From: Ampelomyces quisqualis
Lineage: Eukaryota > Ascomycota > Dothideomycetes > Pleosporales > Phaeosphaeriaceae
DNA length: 64,000 nucleotides
Reading direction: 5' to 3'
Assembly: GCA_018398575.1 (NCBI GenBank)
Contig: JAGTXZ010000018.1
Location: 1,860,001-1,924,000 of the forward strand
Of this stretch, positions 46,206 through 56,362 are shown one piece after another (the stretch's first letter is position 1; each line of letters opens with the position of its first letter). A model generated the notes under the pieces. That model was given only the letters and a program-made list of their open reading frames with translations. It was not told the DNA's origin and did no database searches. The position numbers and the translations under genes were made by a program.

Positions 46206-48018
46206 TAGAAAATACAAAGATTAATTTTACTTTTCTTTCTACTAATTATTTTACTTACTTCTAAAGCTTAAGATTACTATAGGATCTAAGTATAGTAAAT
46301 ACGCAAAACAGAACTACTAAGCGCTAAATTCTAAGTAAAACTATTTAGAAACTAAGTTCTATAAAGTTAAAGACTTTATTAATTATTTTAGAGGCCTAAG
46401 TATAATACTTAGTAATTAAAAGACTTAAAGCTCTTACTCTTTAGCTTAGAGTTAGTAAATCTCTAACTATTTCTATAGTCTTAGGCAATAGAAACAATAG
46501 CTAATTCTACGCTAGCTCTTAACACTTAGGTATTAGAGTTTTAGCAGCATAAAGCTACTCTATAAGTAGTAGAGTGTTAGGTAGAAAAGAGCTGTAATAC
46601 TCTAAATAATAGCTACTATCTACTTAGCATAAATAGAGCCTAAGCTATAAACTTACTTAACGCTCTACTAAACTTATTTCTTCTAAAGCTTTAAGTACAA
46701 CGTATAGGCTTAGTACTTAGTAAGGTAAAAGTTAGATTAATATAGCTTAAGCTTACTCTAAAACTAGTAAGAGCTAGAACGCTCTAAGCCTGCTATAAGG
46801 CCTTTATAGCCTTAAGTTACTAATTAAGCTACGCATAAGCCTTTTCTAGCTTCTATAAACAAATTAGCTATTTCTAAGATTAAAAAATCTTTAAAGCTTA
46901 CTATAATAGTTTTCTTAAATACGCTAATAATAATTTATATAGCTTACTTACGTAGATTACCTAGACTACTTATATTTGTAAGTATATTATTAATAGTAAT
47001 TAAAACAACTTATATCTTAACGCAGAAAAAGTTTAGGTAAGCTATACAACGCTTGCTTATTATTAACCTAGCCTTACTATAGTAGCAGCTATTACCTTAC
47101 TTATTAGAAAACTAAGAGGTATACTAAAAGTATAAGCTAGATTAGAGCTATTTCTTCTTAACTCTAATAGTTTATTTACTAAAGAATACTTTACTCCTAG
47201 GTAAGAAATTACGCTGCTTAGTCTTACCCTAGAATTAGAGTAGTAGATTTCAATTATTAGCTAGAACTTAATTGTTCTTACTCTTAATAGTAGGCGTAAT
47301 AGTAGTAGTAGTAGTAGTAGCGTTCTTCTTATAGGCGTGCGCGTAGGCTATCTTATTAACTATAATAGTAGAATTCTTCTTAGGTAGCTACTAAAGTTAG
47401 TAATAAACTAGATTAAGAGTAGAAAAAACTTACTATAATAGAGAAGATTAAGTAAGTAGTTAGTAGAGTAAATAATAAAAAGAAAAAATAGATAGGTAGC
47501 TAGTTAATAAGTTAATTAATAAGTTAATTAATACTCTAGTATATAAGAATATAGAAGTAGGTAGGCTTCTTATACCTAAGTAATATAACTACTAGGTAAA
47601 AAGCTTACCTACTACTCTTTGTCCTAGTTACGTAATCTTATTCTATAATAATATACGTAAACAAGCTACTTCTTACCTAGCTAATAGGCTAGGTAATAGT
47701 AAATACTCTAAATTAAGACTTAGTATATAAGTAAACCTATACTAACAGTCTGTTTACTCTTATAATATATAACTACCTACATATAAGACCTTAATATAAG
47801 AGCTAGTTAAGATAACATATACTATTATTTTAAGTAGATAATACTAATATTAGATTTAATAACATAAATGGTAATAATTAGAAATTTATCTACTAATAAC
47901 TTACGTTTAAGCTAATATATAGAGTAACGTAACGCTTGTAATATAGACTAGTACTACTATTAACCTTAATTACTACTATTACTCTACTAAATAGATTAGG
48001 TAAGCTAACAAGTTTACC
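46206..48018. other. Co1 3' interior, 1.8 kb unidentified
   Basis: This stretch lies between the end of copia RNase H and the 3' LTR/Co2 junction, where copia elements normally have under 300 bp. No domain can be read with confidence on either strand. It holds a short (TAG)n run near 47299-47320 and a duplicated AAGTTAATTAATAAGTTAAT at about 47510-47530. It is probably a further, unrecognised insertion. Confidence 0.4.
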
Positions 48019-48023
48019 TAATC

Positions 48024-48800
48024 TGTTAAAAATAATAGGTAATAGTAGAAATAGTGTAAATTGTAATTTCTTTAGTGCTAGCAGAACTCCTTAATATATA
48101 CTCTAAGCATTAGATCTAGATTACTAATTCTAGACTCCTTCGCAATTCCAGCTACTTGTTATCTAGTTTCTGATTTCCGGAAACCAGCTATCTAGTTTCT
48201 AGGAACTAGTATTCTAGTTTTAGCTTCTAGCTATCTAGTTTAAGAGTCTAGCTTCTAGTTTTACTAGTAACTTGTAACTAATATCTAGTTTTACTAGTTT
48301 TATTAGATAGGTACTAGGTTTTAGACCCTAGCGTTAAGTTTTAGCTAGTTTCAGATAGTTTTAGATTAGTTTTGCCTGTACTGCCCAATTGAGAGCTACA
48401 TGATTTTAGTCCTCTTATAAGTAATTTAGATCTTAGCTGTTACTAGGCCTATTTAGGATGTTAGGATTAGAATCAAGAGCCTTTAACATCTATTTTTAGA
48501 AAAAACTAAGCAGGCAAGTCTAGCGCCTATATTAATTACGTAATTTTAAGAATAAGCTAATAATTTATAAGCTTTTCTTAAAAATTGTATGTTTAGTTTA
48601 TTTATAATTGCTAGATTAGTGCTAGCGTATATATAGTTCTATTTATAGACTTATATAAACTTTGTTTATAGTTTTATATTATATTATTATGCTTTCTTGC
48701 AACTAGTACAGTTACTAGAAATAATTTCTTATTTTGTTAAGTTTAAACATAACGTTAACTTACTTATTCTGTAAAAATATAAGATTACTTAATTTTAACA
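48024..48800 (-). repeat. Co2 3' LTR (copy B)
   Basis: 777 bp, TGTTAAAAATAATAGG...TTAATTTTAACA on the plus strand. It is the same length as copy C. TAATC precedes it and matches the pentamer after copy C. The adjacent CACCTTCTT (reverse complement AAGAAGGTG) is the polypurine tract. Confidence 0.95.
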
Positions 48801-48804
48801 CACC

Positions 48805-49330
48805 TTCTTAAGCTTATATTTTCTATAAGAGGTATTTAAGTTATCTTTAAGTTGTTAAATATTGTATTAAAGCTAGAGTTGTTAAGAGCTTTAGTTAGAA
48901 TATCTGCTGGTTGCTCTTTAGTAGAAATATAGCTTAGATCTATTTTTCCTTCTAATATTCTTTTTCTAACAAAATAATATTATATATCTATATGTTTTAT
49001 TTTTGCGTAGTGCTCTAGACTTTTTCCTAATGCTATAGCTAGTTAGCTATTGCTAAATAGATAGAATTTTTTAGTTTCTTCTTTTTTAAGAATTGTATCT
49101 ATATTTAGTTATTTATATAATTCTATTAAAAAGAGTTATTCTTTTATAGCTTCTTTTAAGGCTATACATTCTGCTTCGCAGCTACTTAAAGTAGTAGTTT
49201 TTTATAATTTACTTAACTAGCTTATAGGTGTATTATTAAAAGTAAATAGATAGCTAGTTATACTTTTTCTTGTTATAAGGTTACTTCTCTAATCTGTATC
49301 TGTATACTCTAGTAATATCGGTATAGATTG
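48805..49330 (-). pseudogene. Co2 RNase H relic
   Basis: The minus strand reads IKHIDIXYYFVRKRILEGKI then DLSYISTKEXPADILTKAL (about 49000-48860), a near-textbook copia RNase H end (KHIDIRYHFVRE...YISTKDQLADILTK). Upstream codons LSSCEAECIALKEAIKE-like (about 49200-49140) match the SS.EAEY.A....KE motif. It would remove RNA from the hybrid during reverse transcription. Confidence 0.9.
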
Positions 49331-50340
49331 CAATAATTTAAAGTAGAGTTCTTTAGAACTATTATCTTTATTCTTTACATATTTAAATATTCTATTTACA
49401 GCTTTAAAGTGCTATTTATTAGGATGTAATATAAATCTTGCGTATATATATACTATATAAGCTAGATTAGGTCTAGTATATATTACTAGATATATTAAGC
49501 TTTTTATATATTGTTAAAATAGCTTTATTTCGCTACTACCTGCCTATTCTATATTTTTATCTAGTTTTACACTAGGATTAGCTAGTGTACAAACAGGATT
49601 TAGATTATTTTTATTGTATTTAGGAAGTAGATTATTTGCGTATTTAGCTTGTTTTAGCTAAAGAAATCTAGGTAATCTATCTCTTCTTATTTCTATTCCT
49701 AGAAATTAGCTAGCGTTTCCTAGATCGCTTACTTCTAGTTTTTTAGAGATATTTTATTTAAATTTGTTTATTTCCTTTAGGTTTAGTCCTAGTACTAATA
49801 TATCGTCTACATAGACTATAAGTATTAAGTTTTTATTATTTTTAAATACTTCTTGTTTGTTAAATATAGAAATAAAGTCTAATTTATTAAGTATTTCTTT
49901 TAGGTAATTATACTAGGCTTGTAGTGCCTGTTTTAGCCTATAGAGTAATTTTATTAGTTTGTAAACTTTTGCTTTATCTGTATTAAAACCTATAGGTTAT
50001 TGTATATAAATTTCTTCTTCTGTAGGTACATATAGAAAAGCATTTTTAATATCTATTTAAATTATTTCTAGATCTAGGAATGCTGCTAGAAAGAGTAGAA
50101 ATCTAATAATTTCAATTCTAGTTATATTTGCAAACGTATCTAGATAATCTAGTCTATAAATTTAGCTATAGCCTTTAGCAACCTATCTTGCTTTATATTT
50201 TATTATTTTATTATTTTTATCTATTTTAACCTTTTAGACCTAGCGTCCTCTAAGTGCTACTCTTTTTTTAGGTAATTCTACTAGAATCTTAGTGTTTTAA
50301 TCTTCTAGTTGTTTAATGTCTATATTTATAGCTTTTAACT
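49330..50340 (-). pseudogene. Co2 reverse transcriptase relic, YVDD intact
   Basis: Minus-strand reading: DIKNAFLYVPTEEEIYIXXP (about 50050-49990; family DVxxAFLxGxLxEEVYMxQP), KLIKLLYRLKXAL (about 49955-49915), and LILIVYVDDILVLGLNLKEI at about 49835-49780. Both catalytic aspartates of YVDD are present. Stops occur only at Gln/Trp-like positions. It is the best preserved polymerase in the window. Confidence 0.92.
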
Positions 50341-50699
50341 ATTCTTTATTATCTTTTGCTGTTATAGCTTCTTAATACGTATTTAGCTTGTTATTTTCTA
50401 TTATATAAATATTAAACGCTAGTTTATCTTTAGAAAGATTACTATCTAGAGTTGTTTCTCTAGTACTGCGACTCTCTATAGATTAATGTATTATTCTTTT
50501 ATTTGTATTTATTTCTTAAGCTAATTTGTCTAGACTATTATTTCTAATAGAGCTAGGTCTATCTTCTTTTATATTAAAGTTATTATTCTAAGAATTTTGC
50601 GTCGTAGGTAATTCTACAGTAATTATACTGTTATTATTTTCTTTGTTTTCTAGATTAAAGTAAAATTCTCTTTCTAGTATTTTGCAATCTCTTGTTTGT

Positions 50700-51560
50700 A
50701 TAACTCTTTTTGTTTGTAGATTTAATATATAATAATTATATTAATTATAGCCTACTAGTCTTTTCTCTATAGCCTAAGGTTCTAGTTTTGTTAAATTTAC
50801 TGTTTTATCTTTGTAGAAAGCTCTAGATCCCTAAATTTTTAGGTTACTTATATTTAGTCTTTTATTATATAATTTCTTAAATAATTTTTTTTCTATATAG
50901 AAATATAGAGTTATATTATATATATATACTGCAGCTTATATTGCTTCTTACTAGTATATTAGAGGTATATTAGAGCTAAATAAGAGAGCTCTTAAAGTTT
51001 CTATTATAGTTCTATTACTCCTTTCTATTAGACCGTTTTGTTCTAGAGTTTAGAGACTAGATAATTAGTGTATTATACCAGATTGTTTAATTAACTCTTA
51101 AAATTAATTACTAAGGAATTTAGCTCTGTTATCTATTCTTATACTTTTTATTTTTTCTTTAGATTAGTTTTCTACTTTAGCTTTATATTCTTTAAAAGCA
51201 GAGTAAGCTTCTAATTTATTTTTAAACAGTTTAAAGCTTAGTTCTCTAGTAGCTTAATCTAGAAAGAATATTACATATTTAAAGTTATATCTAGATAAAA
51301 GAGTTATAGGTCTACAGATATCTATTACTACTTTATCTAAGTAGTGTTTCAATTTTTCTGTTATATCTCTACTTTAATTATTTAAAAGCTTTGCTTTAAT
51401 GTAAGCTATATAGTCTAGTTTAAAATTACTAAGAATTCTTGTATTTAATAGTTGCTCTATTGTATTAAGATTCTTATGCCTAAATCTATTATAGAACAGT
51501 CTTATTTTCTCTAGATTAAAGTTCGTGTTATAGGTAATATAGCTATTTTTTATAGTTTCT
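50700..51560 (-). pseudogene. Co2 integrase relic
   Basis: Minus-strand reading, N- to C-terminal: FYNRFRHKNLNTIEXLL and LDYIAYIKAKL (about 51500-51390; zinc domain HxxxH..CxxC with Cys lost), YNFKYVIFFLDXATRE (about 51290-51240; core Asp), IRIDNRAKFLSN (about 51150-51115; family RSDNGGEF), and NGLIERSNRTIIETLRALLF (about 51050-50990; family NGxAERxNRTLxExARxML with the catalytic Glu present). SNLKIXGSRAFYKDK follows (about 50850-50810). Confidence 0.9.
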
Positions 51561-51599
51561 GTATTAATATTTTAAGTTATTATTTTATTACTTAGATCT

Positions 51600-52860
51600 A
51601 GTATATACATTTGTTCTGTATAGTTTGCTTCTATTCTTATATTACTATTTTTTGTAATAATAGCTTTATCTTTATTAAACTTAATTTTAAATTTCTTTTC
51701 TATTAGTTTTCTAACTAAGATAAGATTTACTTTAAAAGTAGGCACAAATAAGCAATTATTAAGAATAAATTTTGTATTGTTATATAGAAAGCAAACGCTT
51801 CTAATTCTAATTGCATTAATTATAGAATTATTACTCTAACTAAGTTTAGTAATTCTATGTACTAAACTATTGTCTAGAAACAGATTTTGATTACAGATTA
51901 TATGCTGTGTACTTCTTAAATCTAGTATAAAATTAGCTTTTAATTTTAATAAGCTAGGATTGTTATATAGTACCTTTTCGTTAATATTTATATTATTAAC
52001 TTAGTTTAATATAGCTGTTAGAAGAGCCTTATCTTTCTAATTGCTTAGAATCTGCTTAGGAGGCTTAGAAGAGCTCCTGCGATTTTCTAGATTATTCTTG
52101 GTTCTAAACTAATCTAGTTTCTTATCTGGATTTAGATACTAGCAATTACTTGTTAAGTAAGTATTTGTTTTCTGTTTATTATAATCTTTCTTTGTAATTT
52201 TGCTAGGGTTTTTAAACTCCTTTTTGTTAGACCTTGTTAGTAACGTCTTGTTACTATTTCTAACTTATTACCTAGCTTTATCTATTAAATTAGCAAATAG
52301 AGTTTTTAATTTAATATTTTTAGAGTTTATACAAAATAATTGTGTTACAAAAGTAACAAATCCTTTCTAACTTAGCGTTAGGTTATTAAGTACCTAAGCG
52401 AAAATAACTTGTTTTAGGAGCTTAATATCCTTGTTTTTAAGCGAATCTGTAAGGTATTAAATACAATTAAGGAATTCTTCTATCGTGTTAAAACTTAATA
52501 GTTCTAGATTCAAAAACTTCTTTAAAAGGAGAAATTTAGCAGAAAAGCCTTATAGACTATACAAATTATATAGAGTTTTCTACATTTTGTAAGCAGTAGA
52601 ACAGCCTTTAATTAAAGTTAAAGGGCTATTGTCTACTAACAAAATAATAGTGCTTTTAGCTTTTAATTTAGCTTAAGTATCTATTATAATTAGCTTATTG
52701 TTGTTATAGCTAATAGCCTTAAAACAGTTATCTTAGGTTAAAACTACTAAGATTTTAAGACTTTAAGTCTTGTAGTTTAATTAGCTAGAAACCTTCTTAA
52801 TATAAAACTTGTATCTGGATATTTTATTAATTTAACTAATTTAATTGGATAGATTAATTT
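51600..52860 (-). pseudogene. Co2 gag and protease relic
   Basis: The protease region on the minus strand reads FILDLRSTXHIICNXNLFLD (about 51940-51880; family WIxDSGAxxH, with Ser-Gly changed), then NNCLFVPTFKVNLILVRKLI (about 51760-51700; family LxNVLYVPxxxxNLLSV). Gag lies to the right (52000-52830) with UBN2-type helical readings. A possible CCHC region near 52160-52110 reads YLTSNCXYLNPDK. The start codon is not certain. Confidence 0.75.
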
Positions 52861-52908
52861 AGATTAGGTTTGTTAATTGAATTGATGAATTTGTTGCTTT
52901 ATTTTAAG

Positions 52909-53051
52909 TTGTTTTGTTTTGTTTTGTTTTGTTTGTTTTGTTTTGTTTCGTTTTTGTTTCGTTTTGTTTTTGTTTTATTTCGTTTTGTTTCGTTTTGTTT
53001 TATTTTATTTTGTTTTGTTTCGTTTCGTTTTGTTTTGTTTTGTTTTATTTG
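52909..53051. repeat. Degenerate (TTTTG)n pentanucleotide tract in the Co2 leader
   Basis: About 140 bp of GTTTT units with TTTCG, TTTTA and TTTTTG variants. On the Co2 coding strand it is (CAAAA)n, between the primer-binding site and gag. A 62-codon Phe/Leu-rich plus-strand frame over it (52870-53058) is an artefact of the repeat. Confidence 0.9.
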
Positions 53052-53070
53052 GATTTAGATTAAATTGATT

Positions 53071-53096
53071 AGAGTTAGAGCACCCGGCTTATAACC
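53071..53096 (-). promoter_or_regulatory. Co2 primer-binding site, complementary to a tRNA 5' half
   Basis: The plus strand reads GTTAGAGCACCCGGCTTATA followed by ACC directly against the LTR start at 53097. It has the look of tRNA positions from the D-loop to the anticodon stem, with loop CTTATAA. If TAT comes from CAT by RIP, this is a Met-type tRNA; unmutated, it would be Ile(UAU). Priming by a tRNA half cleaved in the anticodon loop is known for copia. It is not a tRNA gene: nothing follows the anticodon arm. Confidence 0.7.
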
Positions 53097-53873
53097 TGTT
53101 AAAAATGATAGGTAATAGTAGAAATAGTGTAAATTGTTATTTCTTTAGTGCTAGCAGAACTCCTTAATATATACTCTAAGCATTAGATCTAGATTACTAA
53201 TTCTAGACTCCTTTGCAATTCCAGCTACTTGTTATCTAGTTTCTAATTTCTAGAAACTAGCTATCTAGTTTCTAGGAACTAGTATTCTAGTTTTAGCTTC
53301 TAGCTATCTAGTTTAACAGTCTAGCTTCTAGTTTTACTAGTAACTTGTAACTAATATCTAGTTTTACTAGTTTTATTAGATAGGTACTAGGTTTTAGACC
53401 CTAGCGTTAAGTTTCAGCTAGTTTTAGATAGTTTCAAATTGGTTTTGCCTGTACCGCCTAATTGAGAGCTACATAATTTTAGTCCTCTTATAAGTAATTT
53501 AGATCTTAGCTGTTACTAGGCCTATTTAGAATGTTAGGATTAGAATTAAGTGCCTTTAACATCTATTTTTAGAAATTACTAAGCAGGCTAGTCTAGCGCC
53601 TATATTGATTACGTAATTTTAAGAATAAGCTAATATTTTATAAGCTTTTCTTAAAAATTGTATGTTTGGTTTATTTATAATTGCTAGATTAGTGCTAGCG
53701 TATATATAGTTCTATTTATAGACTTATATAACCTCTGTTTATAGTTTTATATTATATTGTTATGCTTTATTGCAACGAGTAAAGTTACTAGAAATAATTT
53801 CTTATTTTATTAAGTTTAAACATAACGTTAACTTACTTAATCTATAAAAATATAAGATTACTTAATTTTAACA
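53097..53873 (-). repeat. Co2 5' LTR (copy C)
   Basis: 777 bp, TGTTAAAAATGATAGG...TTAATTTTAACA on the plus strand. Its minus-strand end abuts the primer-binding site. TAATC follows at 53874-53878. Confidence 0.95.
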
Positions 53874-53878
53874 TAATC

Positions 53879-53887
53879 TAAGAGGTG
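53879..53887 (+). promoter_or_regulatory. Co1 polypurine tract
   Basis: AAGAGGTG directly before the Co1 3' LTR at 53888. The position and purine content fit a plus-strand primer. Confidence 0.5.
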
Positions 53888-54105
53888 TATAACAAAGTAT
53901 ATAAATAAGCAGATTATAGAATTATTACGTGTAATACCTAAGTATATTACTAAGGAAGTAAGAATCTATTTAGGACTAAAGTAACTAATTAAGCTATCTC
54001 TTAGCTTAGTGTATTTAATCTAATCGATCTTTACATATTATAGAATAAGTAATATAATCTTTTTACTTTTAACAATTTAATCTATAGTATTACTTAGCTT
54101 CTATA
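53888..54105 (+). repeat. Co1 3' LTR
   Basis: 218 bp, TATAACAAAG ... AGCTTCTATA, the same length as the 5' LTR. It is followed directly by readable Gy1 coding sequence. Confidence 0.8.
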
Positions 54106-55604
54106 TATTTTCTAAAAGGCATAGTAAGCTAAGTAGTTTTCTGCCTTCTAGAAGCTTAGAAAAGTAGTAGTTAATATAGTGTAAGAGTGTATTAACTAAG
54201 AAGCTCTTAAACTATACTAGAGCTATTTCTAATATCTATAGTTTCTAGTAGCTAAGAAAGATAAAGAATATTAACTTATTAATAACACTTAAAAGATTAA
54301 TAAGGTAATAATTTGCAATATAAACCTACTACCTAATCTAGATAAGTTTATAGAAGACTTTATAGGCTATATTATTATAATCTTACTTAACTTCTTTTTA
54401 GAATATAATTAAGTAGAGTTATATAAAAACTTCTTAGATATTATAGTATTCTATATACCAATTAGACTAGTGCACTACTATATACTATCTATAAGTGTAA
54501 TAAATTTAGGTACTAAATTTATATACGTTATAACTAAGATATGCTAAGATTATATTCTAGAACACTATAGGCCTTACCTAGATAACGTTTGTATTAAAGG
54601 CCTAAAGTTCTACTATAATAGAATAGAAATTAAACCTAGTATTAAGAAATATATTACAGAACACCTTTCTAATATAGATATTATATTAGTAGATCTAAAG
54701 CGCAAAGAAGCTATAATATTAGGCTATATATTAAACTTCTATTACGCGTCTATAACTATACTAGACTATTAGGTTAATAGTACTAGCTACTATTCTAACT
54801 AAAAGAAAATTAAGAGAATACTCTCCTAGCTACTCTATAGAGACTAGAAAGATATTTAAATGTTTATTAGTATATATATATAGATTATTCAGTATAGATT
54901 AAGTATTTTACTACTATTTTACAGCTGCTATTCTACCTAATACGCAAAAATACGCTTTTTAGGTAGTCTTTAGAATAATAGAGCGTAATAGATAAATTAG
55001 AGCGTGTGCTATACTCTATACTAGCACTTCTTTCTATCTCTTATAATTATCTTTTACTTCTTATTGTTATATCTATTAATAGTAGCTAAAAGAGTTAGGG
55101 CGCAGTTCTTATACAGCTAGATCTAAAGAGTTATTAGTGTTCTATCTAGTATAAAAGTAGAGTTTAGTCTAAATAAAAATAGAACTAAGACTTAGAATAA
55201 TATTAATATAAAGCCTTACTTTTAGTACTAAAGAAGTTTTAGACTTACTTATATAGAGTAGAATTTATTATTAAAAAAGATATAAAGACAGTTCCCTAGC
55301 TTTAGTTAAGTGCTACTAATCTACTTAGAGCTCTTATTATATAATAGCTAGCTCTTCTTTATACATAAGAGTTTAATATAGTATACGTTAAGAGTAAGAA
55401 AAACGTAGTAGCTAAAACTCTTTTAAGAAGACCTAAGAAGCTATAGTAAAAGCTACCTAATGAGCTAGAAGAGAATATTAAGAACTTTATTAACGCTTAT
55501 TTAAGTTAGGTATAGCTTACTATTACCCTATAGCTACGCGTAACTAACCTACGTTATAGTAGCTATAAAGCTAATCTTAGTTTTAAAGACTAACTATTAG
55601 ATAA
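54106..55604 (+). pseudogene. Gy1 reverse transcriptase and RNase H relic
   Basis: A clear gypsy polymerase of a fungal subfamily. It reads FLVAKKDKEYXLINNTXKIN then LPNLDKFIEDFIGYIIIILL and FFLEYNXVELYKNFLDIIVF (about 54242-54460; family FxVxKKDGK.RLI...Q..NKVTI..). The catalytic region is YLDNVCIKGLKFYYN at about 54576-54620 (family FLDDVxVKGP, second Asp now Asn). It continues IKKYITEHLSNIDIILVDLK and ends with an RNase H remnant, VRKTXXLKLFXEDL-like, near 55390-55440 (family ADGLSRRP). It is cut at 55605 by a solo LTR. Confidence 0.85.
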
Positions 55605-56362
55605 TATTAAAATTAAGTAATCTTATAATTGTATAGAATAAGAAAGTTAACGTTGTGTTTAAAACTAAACAAAAAAAGAAATTATTTCTAGAAACTTTAC
55701 TAGTTATAATAAAGTATAACAATATGATATAAAACTATAAACAAAGTTTATATTAGTCTAGAAATAGAACTATATATACGCTAGCACTAATCTAGTAATT
55801 ATAAATAAACTAAATATACAGTTTTTAAGAAAAGCTTCTAAAAAATTAGCTTATTCTTATAATTACGTAATTAATATAGGCGCTAGACAAGCCTACTTAG
55901 TTATTTCTAAAAAAAAGATGTTTAAGGCTATTAATTCTAACCCTAACACACTAAATAGGCCTAGTAACAGCAAAGATCTAAATTACTTATAAGAAGACTA
56001 AAATTATGCAGCTCTTAATTGAGCAGTACAAGCAAAACTAATCTAAAACTATCTAAAACTAGCTAAAACTTAACACTAGAGTCTAAAACCTAGTGACTAT
56101 CTAATAAAACTAGTAAAACTAGATATTAGTTACAAGTTACTAGTAAAACTAGAAGCTAGACTCTAAAACTAGATAGCTAGAAGCCGAAACTAAATAGCTA
56201 GTTCCCGGAAATTAGAAACTAGATAACAAGTAACTAGAATTGCAAAGAAGCCTAGAATTAGTTATCTAGATTAAATGCTTAGAGTATATATTAAGGAGTT
56301 TAGTTAGCACTAAAGAAATAATAAACTTACACTACTTCTACTATTACCTATTATGTTTAATA
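55605..56362 (+). repeat. Solo Co2-family LTR (copy D) in Gy1
   Basis: 758 bp, TATTAAAATTAAG...TTATGTTTAATA, with perfect GATAA duplications (55600-55604 and 56363-56367). It is opposite in orientation to copies A-C. Both terminal dinucleotides have mutated to TA. Confidence 0.92.

Larger units (their letters stand above)
48024..53873 (-). mobile_element. Co2: Ty1/copia retrotransposon, complete structure
   Basis: 5,850 bp with 777-bp LTRs (48024-48800 and 53097-53873) and a perfect TAATC target duplication (48019-48023 and 53874-53878). The minus strand carries, from right to left, 5' LTR, primer-binding site, a CAAAA-repeat leader, gag, protease, integrase, reverse transcriptase, RNase H, a purine tract (AAGAAGGTG before 48800) and 3' LTR. 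It is less RIP-mutated than the gypsy elements: the catalytic YVDD is intact. It still has many stops. It landed 14 bp before the Co1 3' LTR. Confidence 0.95.
39915..54105 (+). mobile_element. Co1: Ty1/copia retrotransposon, interrupted
   Basis: 218-bp LTRs at 39915-40132 and 53888-54105 enclose, in plus orientation, gag, protease, integrase, reverse transcriptase and RNase H in copia order. A primer-binding-like ATTATAAGCCC follows the 5' LTR, and a purine tract AAGAGGTG precedes the 3' LTR. It is split by a solo Co2 LTR (41989-42766) and by Co2 (48024-53873); without these its length is about 7.6 kb. The flanking pentamers GATCT and TATTT agree at only three positions (one difference is a possible RIP transition, one a transversion), so the target duplication is not proven. 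The gypsy frame continuing across the site favours a single insertion. Confidence 0.78.

Noticed and set aside
47299..47320. (TAG)n microsatellite as a functional feature
   Set aside because: Only about seven units in RIP-mutated DNA where TAG is the commonest trinucleotide type.
52870..53058. 62-codon Phe/Leu-rich plus-strand ORF
   Set aside because: Generated by the (TTTTG)n tract in the leader of Co2.
53071..53096. tRNA gene
   Set aside because: Only the D-loop to anticodon arm portion is present and it stops exactly at the LTR edge, so it is a primer-binding site.
53888..54105. Independent solo LTR insertion in Gy1
   Set aside because: No target duplication on its own; a purine tract lies directly before it and a partner LTR with copia coding lies at 39915, so it fits better as the Co1 3' LTR.
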